Notes: a model not told the origin generated them from the letters alone. DNA of 64,000 bases from Natronorubrum daqingense (GCF_001971705.1 NZ_CP019327.1:1-64000), one strand, 5' to 3'. Positions 1-9,749 are shown, numbered from the stretch's first letter. Translations and numbers: made by a program.

Positions 1-68
1 TCGAGGCCAAGTGCCGCTAAATCGGCCCGTGTACTATTATAGGTCGACACCCAACCGATTGCTAACAG

Positions 69-1952
69 ATGACTTCCGGGATATCCGTACTGTGCGTCGA
101 CGACGACCCGGACATCCGAGCACTGACGACGACGGCGCTCGAGCGAACGGGTGAGGAGTTCACCGTCGTCACGGCAGGCTGTGGTCGCGACGCACTCTCC
201 CGACTCACGGAGCGTGACCGGATCGATTGCGTCGTCAGTGATTACGACATGCCGGGTATGGACGGCCTGGAGTTACTCGACGCCGTCCGCGATCGCGATC
301 CCGAACTCCCGTTTATTCTGTTCACCGGGAAGGGGTCAGAAGAGATCGCCAGCGACGCGATTTCGGCCGGCGTCACGGACTACCTACAGAAGGGGTCGGG
401 GATGGACCAGTACACGGTTCTCACGAATCGGATCGAAAATGCCGTCGATCGACACCGAACGAGTCGCGCACAGCGCCGGAGTGAACGCGAACTCGAGCGC
501 TACCGGACGCTCGTGGAATCGAATACCGATCCGATGTACGTGCTTGATTCTAACGGGATCTGTACGGTCGCGAACGAGGCGTTTTGTCGACTGGTGGAAA
601 CCGACCGTGAGGCCGTCGTCGGTACCCACATTTCTGACCTCATCTCTCGAGACGGACTCGAGCGTGGTGCAAAGACAGTTCGACAGTTGCGACAGGGGAA
701 TAGCACGTCCACTCGATACGAAGTCAGTCTCGGTCGAGACGACAACCGCTGGGTCGGCGAAGCGAACCTCGCGATGGTAACCGACGAGGACGGCAATATG
801 ACCGGATCGACCGCCGTTATCCGGGATATTACGGAGAGAAAACGCCGAGAACGTGAGCTGACGCAGTACGAGGAGGTCGTCGAACTCGCGCCGATTTCGC
901 TGTTTATCCTCGGACCCGACGCGACGATCGAGTGGTTCAACGACGAGTTTGCCGAGGCGTTCGCAGAGGACGCGGACGAACTCCACGGCATGCGGTTTCC
1001 GGAACTCGTCGATCGAGGGTACTACGACGATCACGTCATCGAGAAGTACAACGATCAGGTTCGGGAGTTGCTCTCATCGTCGACCGACCTTCAGCGCGCG
1101 GAGTACCACATTCGCTTCCAGGCACCGGACGGCGAAGAACGGATTCACGACGTGCACACGAAACTCCTCCCGCTCGAGGACGGCTCGTTCGCCGGGACGA
1201 TTCACGCGATCCGTGACATTACCAAACGCCGACGCTACGAACGCGAACTCGAGCACCAGAACGATCGACTCGAGGAATTCGCCGGCGTCGTCAGCCACGA
1301 CTTGCGAAATCCGTTGAACGTCGCCCAGGGAAACCTCGAACTCCACGCGGACGAGTGTCCGGTCGAGACCGACACCAAGATGGGGTCGGTCGAGCAAATC
1401 CGCCACTCGCTGGACCGAATGGACGACCTGATCGAGGAACTCCTCTCGCTCGCTCGCCACGGACAGCGCGTCGGCGAACTCGGGCCGGTCGACCTCCCGC
1501 GACTCGTTCAGCAGTCCTGGAACGCTGTCGATACCACCGGTGCCACACTCGCGTGTTCGGTCGACGCCACGATCAGCGCCGACGAAGGCCGCGTCCGTGC
1601 ACTCCTCGAGAACTTGTTTCGGAACGCCGTCGAACACGGGAGTGCGGGCTCTGACCTGGAATCTGGACGGGAGGAGGGGCACATCGGCACGGACGTGACC
1701 GTGACTGTCGATTTGCTCGAGAACGACGGCTCGACGAGTGGGTTTTACGTCGCTGACGACGGCACCGGGTTCGAGACGGATCCCGAGAAACTCTTCGAAT
1801 TCGGCCACACGACGACGAGCGACGGGACGGGCCTCGGACTGGCGATCGTCGACGGAATCGCCGCTGCTCACGGCTGGACGGCGAGTGCCCGCGAGAGTCG
1901 GAGCGGCGGCGCTCGATTCGAGATCAGCGGCGTCAGGGTACTCGAGGAGTAA
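69..1952 (+). CDS. Hybrid sensor protein: receiver, two PAS, histidine kinase
   Basis: Two-component signalling protein of 627 residues with no membrane segment, so probably cytosolic. Domains in order: a receiver domain at about 5-125 (acidic patch CVDDDP, likely phospho-acceptor Asp58 in VVSDYDMPG), two PAS domains at about 140-265 and 270-390, a HisKA domain with the H-box VVSHDLRNPLN (His410), and a HATPase domain ending in DDGTGFE and GTGLGLAIVDG. The receiver-first order is common in haloarchaea. There is no output domain, so a separate response protein is needed. The signal is unknown. The ATG start lies directly before the receiver domain, and the gene stands alone in the window. Confidence 0.93.
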   Translation: MTSGISVLCVDDDPDIRALTTTALERTGEEFTVVTAGCGRDALSRLTERDRIDCVVSDYDMPGMDGLELLDAVRDRDPELPFILFTGKGSEEIASDAISAGVTDYLQKGSGMDQYTVLTNRIENAVDRHRTSRAQRRSERELERYRTLVESNTDPMYVLDSNGICTVANEAFCRLVETDREAVVGTHISDLISRDGLERGAKTVRQLRQGNSTSTRYEVSLGRDDNRWVGEANLAMVTDEDGNMTGSTAVIRDITERKRRERELTQYEEVVELAPISLFILGPDATIEWFNDEFAEAFAEDADELHGMRFPELVDRGYYDDHVIEKYNDQVRELLSSSTDLQRAEYHIRFQAPDGEERIHDVHTKLLPLEDGSFAGTIHAIRDITKRRRYERELEHQNDRLEEFAGVVSHDLRNPLNVAQGNLELHADECPVETDTKMGSVEQIRHSLDRMDDLIEELLSLARHGQRVGELGPVDLPRLVQQSWNAVDTTGATLACSVDATISADEGRVRALLENLFRNAVEHGSAGSDLESGREEGHIGTDVTVTVDLLENDGSTSGFYVADDGTGFETDPEKLFEFGHTTTSDGTGLGLAIVDGIAAAHGWTASARESRSGGARFEISGVRVLEE

Positions 1953-2076
1953 CTCTCCGCCGGAAGGAACCGAAACGGCTCACGAGTGTCAATGCTGGGA
2001 ATCAGTTACCATAGACACGTTCGTTTTCTGTCGTTCCCAGAAGATGGAAATACCCCGCACGCGAACGTTCGATTAC

Positions 2077-3207
2077 ATGCTGTTGGTCCTCTGTGTCGAC
2101 CTCGACGACGACCTCGGGCGAAAAACCGGGTTTTCGACCCCGGTTATCGGCCGCGACCCCGTCGAGGAGGCAGCCGTCGCACTCGCGACTGCAGACCCGG
2201 AGGACTCCGACGTCAACGTCATCTTCCAGGGATTGCACATCTACGACGACCTCTCCGACCGTGACGAGAGCGTCGAAGTCGCCGTCGTCACCGGCAACGA
2301 CGAGGGCGACGTGAAAGCGAATCGCGAGGTCGGCGACGAGGTCGATACTGTCCTCGCGAGCGTCTCGACTGCCGAGGACGTCACCGCGCTCGTCGTCACT
2401 GACGGCGCACAGGACGAATCCGTCATCCCTATCATCCGATCGCGGGTTCCCATCGACGGCGTCCGCCGCGTCGTCGTTCGTCAGGCACAGAACCTCGAGT
2501 CGATGTACTACACGATCAAGCAGGTACTCGACGACCCCGAGACGCGCGGAACGGTATTGATCCCGCTCGGAATCCTGTTACTCATCTACCCGCTCGCGCT
2601 GATCGGTTCCGCGCTGGATATGCCCGGATTCGTCCTCGGGACGACGTCGGCGCTACTCGGACTGTACCTCATCTCTCGAGGGCTCGGACTCGGAGAGCGA
2701 CTCGACGACACCGTCGAGCGAACGCGCCGCCTGCTCTATGCCGGGCGCACCACGTTGCTCGCCTACGTCGTCGCTGCCGCCTTGTTCGTCCTCGGTGCGG
2801 TCAGCGGCCTCGATACCTTAGACGGCGTTCAAGAAACCACGCCCGGTCGAGTGGGTGCCCCGGTCATGCTCGCGGCGTTCGTCTACGGCTCGATTCAGTG
2901 GTTCGCCGCCGCAGCGCTCACGACCAGTCTCGGACAGATCACCGACGAGTACATCGCGGGCCGCTTCGAGTGGCGTTACCTCAACGCGCCCTTCTACGTC
3001 ATTTCGATCGCCTTCGTCTTGCACGCCGTTAGCGCGTACTTCCTCGACGTCGTCGAGATGAGCTATCTCGCGATGGCGTTGACCGCCGGCACGCTCCTCG
3101 GTATCGTGAGTACGCTCGCGTTCGCCGTCCTCGAGTCCCGATTCTCGGAGTCGAGCGACCCAGAACAAGACGTCGAGGAGGGGACGCGGGATTTCGACGG
3201 AGCGTAA
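2077..3207 (+). CDS. DUF373 family archaeal membrane protein
   Basis: The protein has 376 residues. The N-terminal third is a soluble domain starting MLLVLCVDLDDDLGRKTG, rich in Asp and hydrophobic strands. The rest holds about six membrane segments from the stretch TVLIPLGILLLIYPLAL onward. This arrangement is typical of DUF373, an archaeal family of unknown function. I chose the start at 2077 because the family begins directly at this strand; an in-frame ATG at 2044 adds only unconserved-looking residues. The C-terminus is acidic. It lies between the kinase and a convergent prenyl synthase gene. Confidence 0.88.
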   Translation: MLLVLCVDLDDDLGRKTGFSTPVIGRDPVEEAAVALATADPEDSDVNVIFQGLHIYDDLSDRDESVEVAVVTGNDEGDVKANREVGDEVDTVLASVSTAEDVTALVVTDGAQDESVIPIIRSRVPIDGVRRVVVRQAQNLESMYYTIKQVLDDPETRGTVLIPLGILLLIYPLALIGSALDMPGFVLGTTSALLGLYLISRGLGLGERLDDTVERTRRLLYAGRTTLLAYVVAAALFVLGAVSGLDTLDGVQETTPGRVGAPVMLAAFVYGSIQWFAAAALTTSLGQITDEYIAGRFEWRYLNAPFYVISIAFVLHAVSAYFLDVVEMSYLAMALTAGTLLGIVSTLAFAVLESRFSESSDPEQDVEEGTRDFDGA

Positions 3208-3248
3208 GATCGCCCGCTCCGCTCGGCCTGCCCTCGTCGTTTCTGGGG

Positions 3249-4091
3249 CTACCGCTCGCGTTCGACGACGAACCGCGCCAGTTCGAGGAGGTACTCTCTG
3301 GCCGTCGGGTCGACCACCTCGACGCGCTCGAGGGCCTCGATGGCACGATCCGACTCCTGTCTGGCCCGACTGTTCGCTTCCTCGGGTGTAAGGTCGGTCA
3401 CCTGTACGACCGACGGCCGCTCGAGGGCGGCGTCGTGGCCGGTCGGCTTGCCGAGGTCGTCCGGGTCCGCGATCGCGTCGAGGACGTCGTCTCGGATCTG
3501 AAACGCGATGCCGACCCGTTCGGCGTACTCGCCGAGCGCTTCGACGGTAACCGGATCCGAGTCGGCGGCGATCGCGCCGAGTTCGGCGGCGGCACGAAAG
3601 AGTGCCCCCGTCTTCCGCCGGGCGAGTGTCATGTACTCCGCTTCGCTTTCGGGTTCGGCTGCCAACTCCGTTGCTTCGCCGACGCCGAGTTCGACCATCG
3701 CCTCGGTGACCACCTGCATCGCGTTCGGATCCGCAGAGAAGAGCGCGAAGGCCTCGCCGAGCAATCCGTCACTCGAGACGATCGCCGGCCCGTAGCCGAA
3801 CTCGGCCCACGCGCTGGTGGTCCCGCGACGCAACTCGGAACGATCGATGATGTCGTCGATGACGAGCGACGCACTGTGGACGAGTTCGATGCCGACGCCG
3901 AAATCGACTGCGTCTGTCGTCGTTCCGCCGACCGTTTCGCAGGCCAACACTGTTACCATCGGCCGGACGCGTTTCCCACCTGAGAGTGCCGTGTGGCGAA
4001 CTTCCTCCTGTAGCGCGTCCGGCTCGAGGCCGTCGACTACCTCGACGAGGCGCTCCTCGATCAGCGCCCGACGACGCTCCAGACGTTCCAT
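3249..4091 (-). CDS. Polyprenyl (farnesyl/geranylgeranyl) diphosphate synthase family protein
   Basis: Class I trans-prenyltransferase of 280 residues, expected to condense isopentenyl diphosphate with allylic diphosphates for lipid side chains or carotenoids. The first Asp-rich motif is DDIID (residues 79-83), with the preceding GGKRVRP at about 38-44. The second is DDVLD (201-205). It is shorter than the roughly 340-350 residues usual for the main archaeal synthase, so it may be one of the extra short paralogues that haloarchaea carry. Product chain length cannot be read safely from sequence. It is convergent with the DUF373 gene. Confidence 0.88.
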   Translation of the reverse strand: MERLERRRALIEERLVEVVDGLEPDALQEEVRHTALSGGKRVRPMVTVLACETVGGTTTDAVDFGVGIELVHSASLVIDDIIDRSELRRGTTSAWAEFGYGPAIVSSDGLLGEAFALFSADPNAMQVVTEAMVELGVGEATELAAEPESEAEYMTLARRKTGALFRAAAELGAIAADSDPVTVEALGEYAERVGIAFQIRDDVLDAIADPDDLGKPTGHDAALERPSVVQVTDLTPEEANSRARQESDRAIEALERVEVVDPTAREYLLELARFVVERER

Positions 4092-4175
4092 TGCCAGCGC
4101 TTAGGACGGGGGTAAAAAGTAGGTGACGGATCAGGACCCATCGAGCATACTGACACTCTTAGAGCAGGTCGGCTC

Positions 4176-5378
4176 TCACTCCTGGGGCATTCGAAGCGTG
4201 AGGAGCGTGATGAGCCCGACAATCGCCGCCATAAGGAAATACCCTTCGTCGAAGTACCCCCGTTCTGCGATCCAGCCGAAGACGACCGGGCCGGTCGCGC
4301 CGAGCATCGACGCGCTCGAGCGGATGAGGCCGAGTCCGGTGCCCTGGACCTCGGGTGGGATCGTTTCGGTGAGGTACGACTGAGTGATCGCACCGGAACC
4401 GAGCATCGTGCTCATCAGGACCGTCACGCCCACGATCGGCCAGAATCCCTCGACGGAGGGAAGCAGGGCGAACCCGATCGCAGCGCCGCCGAGTACGAGC
4501 GGCAGCGACGCGCGAATCCCGATCCTGTCGTAGGCCGTCCCGGCCAGGGGTTTGATCACGACGCCGACGGCGAAAAACAGCCCGAACAGGCCGCCGGCGA
4601 CCGTCGGCGAGACCCCCTTCTCGACGGTCAAGTACGTCGGATAGAACGCCGAGAACGTCTGCCAGACGAAGAGGAAGACGAACATTACGACACCCGTGAA
4701 GAGAATCGTCGGATTGCGGAAGGTTTCCCTGATGGCACCCCAATCCGTGTCCGCATCGTCCTCGCTCGAGTCGGTCGGCGAGTCGCTCGTCGGCAGCGTC
4801 AGCCAGATAATGACGGCGGCGAGTCCCAATATCGGGAGGACGTATCCGAGTCCGGCCTGCCAGGCAACCCAGACGGCGAGCACGCTCGCAATCGGCGGCA
4901 ACACGGTCTGTCCGATATCGCCGGCGGCCATCGTTACGCCTAGTGCGCTTCCGATTCGATCCGGGTAGAGATCGGAGAGGGCGGTCATTCGCGCAATCGG
5001 ATACTGCGAGAGCCCGAATCCGACGAATCCCGTCGCTAGAAACAACACCGTCGCCGTCGGGGCGAGGAGCACGAGTCCGAGACCCACGATTACGACCGAG
5101 ACGCTGATCGTCAGAATCCGGCGCTCGCCGTAGCGATCCGCGAGAATTCCACCCGGCACCTGACCGATGGCGTAGCAGAGCCAGATGATCGTGACGAGCA
5201 ATCCGGCGGTCGTCAGCGTGAGCCCGAAATCTTCGCTGAAATACGGCAACAAAACGGGGTAGATCATCCGCGTCCCGTTGAGCAAGCCCCACCCGAGAGC
5301 GATCGCCAGGAGCGTTTTCCCGGTGCCGCCCGCCCACAACCCACGGATTTCTCGACGAACCGCCGTTCGATAGCTCAT
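4176..5378 (-). CDS. Major facilitator superfamily transporter
   Basis: Integral membrane protein of about 400 residues with 12 predicted hydrophobic segments in two halves. The loop GGILADRYGERR matches the family motif between segments 2 and 3. A charged, Asp-rich linker (SPTDSSEDDADTDWG) separates the halves. Such proteins are secondary transporters driven by ion gradients; the substrate is not readable here. An in-frame start seven codons upstream (5399) is possible, but MSYRTAVRREIRGLW looks like the natural N-terminus. It is transcribed toward the prenyl synthase gene and has no obvious partner. Confidence 0.88.
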   Translation of the reverse strand: MSYRTAVRREIRGLWAGGTGKTLLAIALGWGLLNGTRMIYPVLLPYFSEDFGLTLTTAGLLVTIIWLCYAIGQVPGGILADRYGERRILTISVSVVIVGLGLVLLAPTATVLFLATGFVGFGLSQYPIARMTALSDLYPDRIGSALGVTMAAGDIGQTVLPPIASVLAVWVAWQAGLGYVLPILGLAAVIIWLTLPTSDSPTDSSEDDADTDWGAIRETFRNPTILFTGVVMFVFLFVWQTFSAFYPTYLTVEKGVSPTVAGGLFGLFFAVGVVIKPLAGTAYDRIGIRASLPLVLGGAAIGFALLPSVEGFWPIVGVTVLMSTMLGSGAITQSYLTETIPPEVQGTGLGLIRSSASMLGATGPVVFGWIAERGYFDEGYFLMAAIVGLITLLTLRMPQE

Positions 5379-5576
5379 CGGATCCAGTACGTCGCCCAAA
5401 CGGCCGACGGGTAGAAACCCTCTCGAGAAGCGGACAGTCCTGCCGACGTCCTCGAGTCACCAGCTTCTTGTCGGAAGCTCAGCCGATCGTTCCGCTCGGG
5501 TCGCTTGGGACGCTCACGCAAGAAATCTCGACCAAAAAAGGCCGCTCGCTCCTGTGGTCGCTCGCGGTAGCCTCGA

Positions 5577-6533
5577 TTACCCGCCGAACTCTTCGGTCAG
5601 TGCCGGCACGACGTCGAAGAGGTCGTCGTGGATCGCGTAGTCCGCGATGTCCATAATCGGCGCGTTCGGGTCCGTGTTGATCGCGACGATCGTATCGGAG
5701 CCCTTCATCCCGGCGACGTGCTGGACCGCACCCGAAATACCGATCGCGATGTAGACGTCCGGCGTGACGACCTTTCCGGACTGACCGACCTGGCGGTTTT
5801 TGGGCAGCCAGCCGTTGTCGACGATCGGGCGCGACGAGGAGACCGTCGCGTCCAGCGCTTCGGCGAGTTCCTCGATGATCGGGATGTTATCTTCTTCTTC
5901 GATCCCCCGGCCGACGCTGACGAGCACCTCGGCCTCGCTGATATCGACGTCGCCGCCGGCGACTTCCTCGAAGCCGGTGACGGTCGAGCCGATCGCGCTC
6001 TCGTCGATCTCGACGTCGGCGGCTTCGATCGCGGCGTCGCCGGTTCCTTCGGCGACGGGCCACTCGGCGCTGCGGATCGTGACGACCGACTCGCCCTCGA
6101 GTTCGTTCGTCGTCTCGACTTTGCCGCCGTACATCTCGCGGGTGGCGATCAGCGTGTCGCCGTCGGTCTCGAGGCCGATCGTGTCGGTCACGATCGGAAG
6201 ATCGAGTTGGTTGGCGACGGCGGGGGCGTAGTCGAGGCCGTTGACGCTGTTCGGGATGAGGACGTACTGCGGGGCGAGGTCGTCGTAGAGTTGGGTGACG
6301 GCCTGCGTGTAGACGTCGTGGTTGAACTCCTCACCGTGGGACACGGTGTGGATGGCGTCGACGCCCTCGCGGTTGAGGTTCTCGGCGAAGTCGTCGACGG
6401 CGCCGCTGATTGCGGCGAGGTGGAGGTCGCCGCCGGTCTCGTTCGCGAGTTCGCGGCCGGCGGTGATAATCTCGTAGCTGACGTCGCGGAGTTCGCCGCG
6501 GCGGTGGTCGGTGATGGCGAGAATGTCCGTCAT
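5577..6533 (-). CDS. etfA: Electron transfer flavoprotein alpha subunit
   Basis: FAD-binding alpha subunit (FixB/EtfA) of the heterodimeric electron transfer flavoprotein, which passes electrons from acyl-CoA or other dehydrogenases to the quinone pool. The 318 residues have the usual length. The C-terminal FAD domain is clear: [44 protein letters not shown] and [17 protein letters not shown]. Its start overlaps the end of etfB by four bases, so the two are probably translationally coupled. No ETF-quinone oxidoreductase gene (fixC type) lies nearby, so the electron acceptor must be encoded elsewhere. Confidence 0.97.
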   Translation of the reverse strand: MTDILAITDHRRGELRDVSYEIITAGRELANETGGDLHLAAISGAVDDFAENLNREGVDAIHTVSHGEEFNHDVYTQAVTQLYDDLAPQYVLIPNSVNGLDYAPAVANQLDLPIVTDTIGLETDGDTLIATREMYGGKVETTNELEGESVVTIRSAEWPVAEGTGDAAIEAADVEIDESAIGSTVTGFEEVAGGDVDISEAEVLVSVGRGIEEEDNIPIIEELAEALDATVSSSRPIVDNGWLPKNRQVGQSGKVVTPDVYIAIGISGAVQHVAGMKGSDTIVAINTDPNAPIMDIADYAIHDDLFDVVPALTEEFGG

Positions 6534-7321
6534 GGTGCCACCCCCTTGTCGCGAAGGAGTTCACCTAACTCGCCGGCGGTCTCGTCGGCGCTGCCGTCCC
6601 AGACAGTCACGTCGCTCTCGCTCTCCGGTTCGTACATGTCCGTGAGGGTAAGCTGGGATTCGGTCGCGCTCTCGTCGAGTCCGAGGTCGCCGAGGCTCTG
6701 GACGTCGAGTTCCTTGCGCTGGGCCTGGCGGATGCCACGCAGGCTGGCGTAGCGTGGCTCGTTGATCCCCGTCTGGATCGTCAAGACGGCCGGAAGCTCG
6801 ATGTCGGTAAGTTCCTCGACGCCACCCTCGAGTTCGCGTCGGACGGAGGCGACATCGTCGAGGTCGTGCTCGAGATGGTTGACGACGGCACCCCACTGTG
6901 CGCCGATTTCTTCGGCGAGGGAGACGCCGGTTGCCCCGAAGCTGTCGTCGCCGGCTTGGACGCCGGTCAACACGAGGTCGGGGTCTTCTGCGTCGACGAC
7001 GGCGCTGAGAATCTCCGTCTTCGCGTTGACATCGAGGAGGTCGACGTCCTCGAGGGAGTCGTCCCAGATGCGGACGGCGCGGTCGGCACCTTTCGCGAGC
7101 GCCTGCCGGATGGTCTGTTCGCTGTCTTCGGGACCGATCGTGACAGTGACGACTTCGTCAGCGATGCCAGCTTCTTGGAGCTGGACGGCTTCTTCGACGG
7201 CGTAGTCGTCCCATTCGTTGAGATCGGCACCGAGGTACTGGTCAGCAATCTCGGTGTCTTTGATCTCGAACTCGTCTTCGACGGTCGCGACTTCTTTGAC
7301 CGTAACGAGGATTTTCATCAT
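6530..7321 (-). CDS. etfB: Electron transfer flavoprotein beta subunit
   Basis: Beta subunit (FixA/EtfB) of the same flavoprotein, 263 residues. It starts MMKILVTVKEVATVEDEF and carries the typical stretches LNEWDDYAVEEAVQL, ALAKGADRAVRI and LVLTGVQAGDDSFGATGVSLAE. It is first in a two-gene operon with etfA, overlapping it by four bases. Two adjacent Met codons leave the start uncertain by one residue. A perfect 12-base palindrome spans the first start codon, so transcriptional control at this point is plausible. The upstream region is short and divergent from the TRAM gene. Confidence 0.97.
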   Translation of the reverse strand: MMKILVTVKEVATVEDEFEIKDTEIADQYLGADLNEWDDYAVEEAVQLQEAGIADEVVTVTIGPEDSEQTIRQALAKGADRAVRIWDDSLEDVDLLDVNAKTEILSAVVDAEDPDLVLTGVQAGDDSFGATGVSLAEEIGAQWGAVVNHLEHDLDDVASVRRELEGGVEELTDIELPAVLTIQTGINEPRYASLRGIRQAQRKELDVQSLGDLGLDESATESQLTLTDMYEPESESDVTVWDGSADETAGELGELLRDKGVAP

Positions 7322-7330
7322 TGATCAATG
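7319..7330. promoter_or_regulatory. Perfect 12-bp palindrome over the etfB start codon
   Basis: CATTGATCAATG equals its own reverse complement and includes the etfB ATG. It could be an operator for a dimeric regulator or a chance palindrome. No regulator gene is adjacent. Confidence 0.35.
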
Positions 7331-7539
7331 CAACGTCCGTACCGTAAATCTTTTCGAAACGCTCCTTCGGATGGCTCCGGTTCATTTAGCGATTGTAACT
7401 GAAGCAAACTCGTTGGATTACACTCACGAACGGTGTGAGACAAAGGTCTTCCAGCGTTTCCTTCCAGCACGTCTCGAGGCGGGCGTCGGTCGATCTCCGA
7501 GACGGAAACGGTTTAACGCCACCGCTGGTAGTACGCTGT

Positions 7540-8016
7540 ATGGCAGACTGTCCACTCGCCGACGACTGTCCGAGTTACTCCGAGCGGATCTCGGGTATGG
7601 GGTGTCAACACTACGGCGACCGAGGTGGCAAGGAGTGGTGCCAACACTACAGCCAGCCGATCGACGACCTCAAAACCCAACCCGTCAAGCAGGGCCAGGA
7701 GGTCGTCATCGACGTCGTCGATATGCACGAAAGCGGGGCCGGCGTCGGTCGAACCGACGACGGCTTCATCGTCATGGTCGACGGAGTTCTGCCGGAAGCC
7801 CGCGCTCGCGTCGAGATCACGCGAGTCCACAGCAACCACGCCCGTGCGGAGGAACTCGAGTTGCTCCCGATGGACGGCGAGGAGTCGGCCGACGGTGACG
7901 GCGACGACGGCGAAGGCGCCGCTGCCGACGGTGAGGAGGACGAATCCGAGGACGCCGTGTCGAGGGCGACCGACCGTGAGCGACTCGGTAGTCGCGAGAA
8001 CTTCTGGGGATCGTAA
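7540..8016 (+). CDS. Cys-rich TRAM domain protein
   Basis: Acidic protein of 158 residues. The N-terminus has a Cys/His cluster (CPLADDCPSYSERISGMGC, then QHY, WCQHY) that could bind zinc. A TRAM domain, a small RNA-binding beta barrel, follows at about 50-110 (GQEVVIDVVDMHESGAGVG, GFIVMVDGVLPEARARVEI). The last 50 residues are a low-complexity Asp/Glu tail. TRAM proteins in archaea are thought to act on RNA, for example as RNA chaperones; the exact role here is inference. I took the ATG at 7540, which places the Cys cluster at the N-terminus; the 35-residue upstream extension looks non-coding. Confidence 0.88.
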   Translation: MADCPLADDCPSYSERISGMGCQHYGDRGGKEWCQHYSQPIDDLKTQPVKQGQEVVIDVVDMHESGAGVGRTDDGFIVMVDGVLPEARARVEITRVHSNHARAEELELLPMDGEESADGDGDDGEGAAADGEEDESEDAVSRATDRERLGSRENFWGS

Positions 8017-8174
8017 GGCCGCTCTCGATACTGTGGACAGTCTTCGAGCGACGCGCTTTTCCCGACACGTTCGGATTTACCGACTGATTCGTTCGACACG
8101 CTATCGTGGCAAACTGCCCCGCGTTGGTGGCCGTTGTCACAACAGTTTTCCCACCGCTCATGTGATATGGTCCC

Positions 8175-9173
8175 ATGGATCGAATTTCACTCTCGAATTC
8201 GGCGTTCGAAGGCGACAACAACGCCTACCTGTTAGCGGACGGTGAGGAAGTCGTGCTAATCGATACGGGCGACTGGATGGAGACGACGCGCGAGCAACTC
8301 GAGGCCGCGTTCGCCGACCGAGGACTCTCGTTTGCCAACGTCGATCGAATCTTTCTCACGCACTGGCACGGCGATCACACCGGGCTCGCAGGGCAGATTC
8401 AGGCCGAGAGCGACGCGGCGGTGTACGCACACGAAGCCGACGCATCGCTCATCGAGGGCGACGAAGGTGCGTGGCAGGAGCTGCACGACCTCCAAAAGCG
8501 GTACTTCGACCAGTGGGGGATGCCCGAGGCCAAACAGGAGGTCCTCCTCGAGCGGATGGTCTCCGGCGACGAATCGAACGACGCGCCGACCGTGACGACG
8601 TTCGAAGACGGCGACCGCTTCGCCCTCGAGGGGTACGAACACGACCTCGAGGTCGTCCACGCCTCCGGACACGCCGCGGGGCTGTCGATGTTCGAGACGA
8701 CGGTCGACGGCCGCCGCGAGGTCGTCTCGGGCGACGCGCTATTGCCCGTCTACACGCCGAACGTCGGGGGTGCTGACGTTCGCGTCGACAATCCGCTCGA
8801 GAAGTACCTCCGGGCCCTACAGGGCATCGTCGACGCGGAGTACGACCGCGCGTGGCCGGGCCACCGCGATCCGATCGACGACCCGGCGGGACGGGCCCAG
8901 TACATCATCGACCACCACGAGGAGCGCGCCTGGCGAGTTCTCGACGCGCTCGATCGAAAGGGCCCTTGCGACACCTGGACCGTCAGCGACGACCTCTTCG
9001 GCGAACTCGAGAGCATCCACATTCTCCACGGACCGGGCGAGTCCCACGCCCACCTCGAGCACTTGGAGCGAGCCGGCACCGTCGTCCGGGAAGGCGACGA
9101 GTATCGGCTGGCGGATGGCGTCGCCGACGAACTCGCCGACAGCGAGGACGAGCGCTGGGAACTGGCGTACTGA
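8175..9173 (+). CDS. MBL-fold metallo-hydrolase with C-terminal winged-helix-like domain
   Basis: Metallo-beta-lactamase fold hydrolase of 332 residues. The metal-binding HWHGDH motif is at residues 63-68, with further ligands in the HASGHAAG stretch, the SGDALLP Asp and the PGH near residue 235. The C-terminal 80 residues (HHEERAWRVLDAL to EDERWELAY) look like a small helical or winged-helix domain, as in LACTB2-type hydrolases. The substrate is unknown; thioester hydrolysis and RNA processing both occur in this family. Transcription is parallel with the TRAM gene but 158 bases separate them. Confidence 0.9.
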   Translation: MDRISLSNSAFEGDNNAYLLADGEEVVLIDTGDWMETTREQLEAAFADRGLSFANVDRIFLTHWHGDHTGLAGQIQAESDAAVYAHEADASLIEGDEGAWQELHDLQKRYFDQWGMPEAKQEVLLERMVSGDESNDAPTVTTFEDGDRFALEGYEHDLEVVHASGHAAGLSMFETTVDGRREVVSGDALLPVYTPNVGGADVRVDNPLEKYLRALQGIVDAEYDRAWPGHRDPIDDPAGRAQYIIDHHEERAWRVLDALDRKGPCDTWTVSDDLFGELESIHILHGPGESHAHLEHLERAGTVVREGDEYRLADGVADELADSEDERWELAY

Positions 9174-9228
9174 CTCCCGGCGAGTGAATCGGGGAAGCTT
9201 TGACCTTGCTACCGGCTAACTGTATCGT

Positions 9229-9294
9229 ATGAGCGGACGCGAATTCGGACTCGAGAGTCGTCGGCAACTCGAGCGGCCGTGGTGGTCGCCGTGA
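9229..9294 (+). CDS. Possible 21-residue upstream ORF overlapping tfx start
   Basis: An ATG opens 21 codons (MSGREFGLESRRQLERPWWS then P) and the TGA stop overlaps the GTG start of the Tfx gene as GTGA. It could be a translated leader coupled to Tfx, or a chance open frame in GC-rich DNA. It has no recognisable domain. Confidence 0.3.
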   Translation: MSGREFGLESRRQLERPWWSP

Positions 9295-9749
9295 TCGACG
9301 AGGTAGCGGCGCTACTCGACGACATCGGGTTCGACGCCGAGACGAGCGTGCTGACCGAACGACAGGCGCAGGTGCTCGCGTTACGCGAACGCGACGAATC
9401 ACAGGCCGACATCGCGGACGCCCTCGGGACCTCTCGGGCGAACGTCTCCTCGATCGAGTCGAGCGCTCGCGAGAACCTCGAGAAGGCCCACGAGACGGTC
9501 GAATTCGCGGAGGCGCTGCGCGCACCAGTTCGCGTTAGCGTCCCCGAGGGAACCGATCTGTACGACGTACCACAGCTCGTCTACGATGCGTGTGACGACC
9601 AGGGCGTCAAGGTCGGCCACACCGCCCCGGATCTGATGAAGGTGGTCAGCGACGCCGCGGGCTCGGCAGTCTCGGGCCGGGAAGTGGCAGCCTCGTTGCT
9701 CGTCGGCGTCACGGCTGACGGAACAGTCCGTGTCCGACGACAGGAGTAG
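9291..9749 (+). CDS. Tfx family DNA-binding protein
   Basis: Transcriptional regulator of 152 residues. The helix-turn-helix core is LTERQAQVLALRERDESQADIADALGTSRANVSSIE (about 20-55), followed by a dimerising or effector domain (RAPVRVSVPEGTDLYDVPQLVYDACDD). This is the haloarchaeal version of Tfx, first known as a regulator of the formylmethanofuran dehydrogenase operon in methanogens. Its target here is unknown. Start choice: GTG at 9291 gives a natural N-terminus VIDEVAALLDDIGF; another GTG at 9279 is possible. A short upstream ORF ends in the start codon. Confidence 0.85.
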   Translation: MIDEVAALLDDIGFDAETSVLTERQAQVLALRERDESQADIADALGTSRANVSSIESSARENLEKAHETVEFAEALRAPVRVSVPEGTDLYDVPQLVYDACDDQGVKVGHTAPDLMKVVSDAAGSAVSGREVAASLLVGVTADGTVRVRRQE

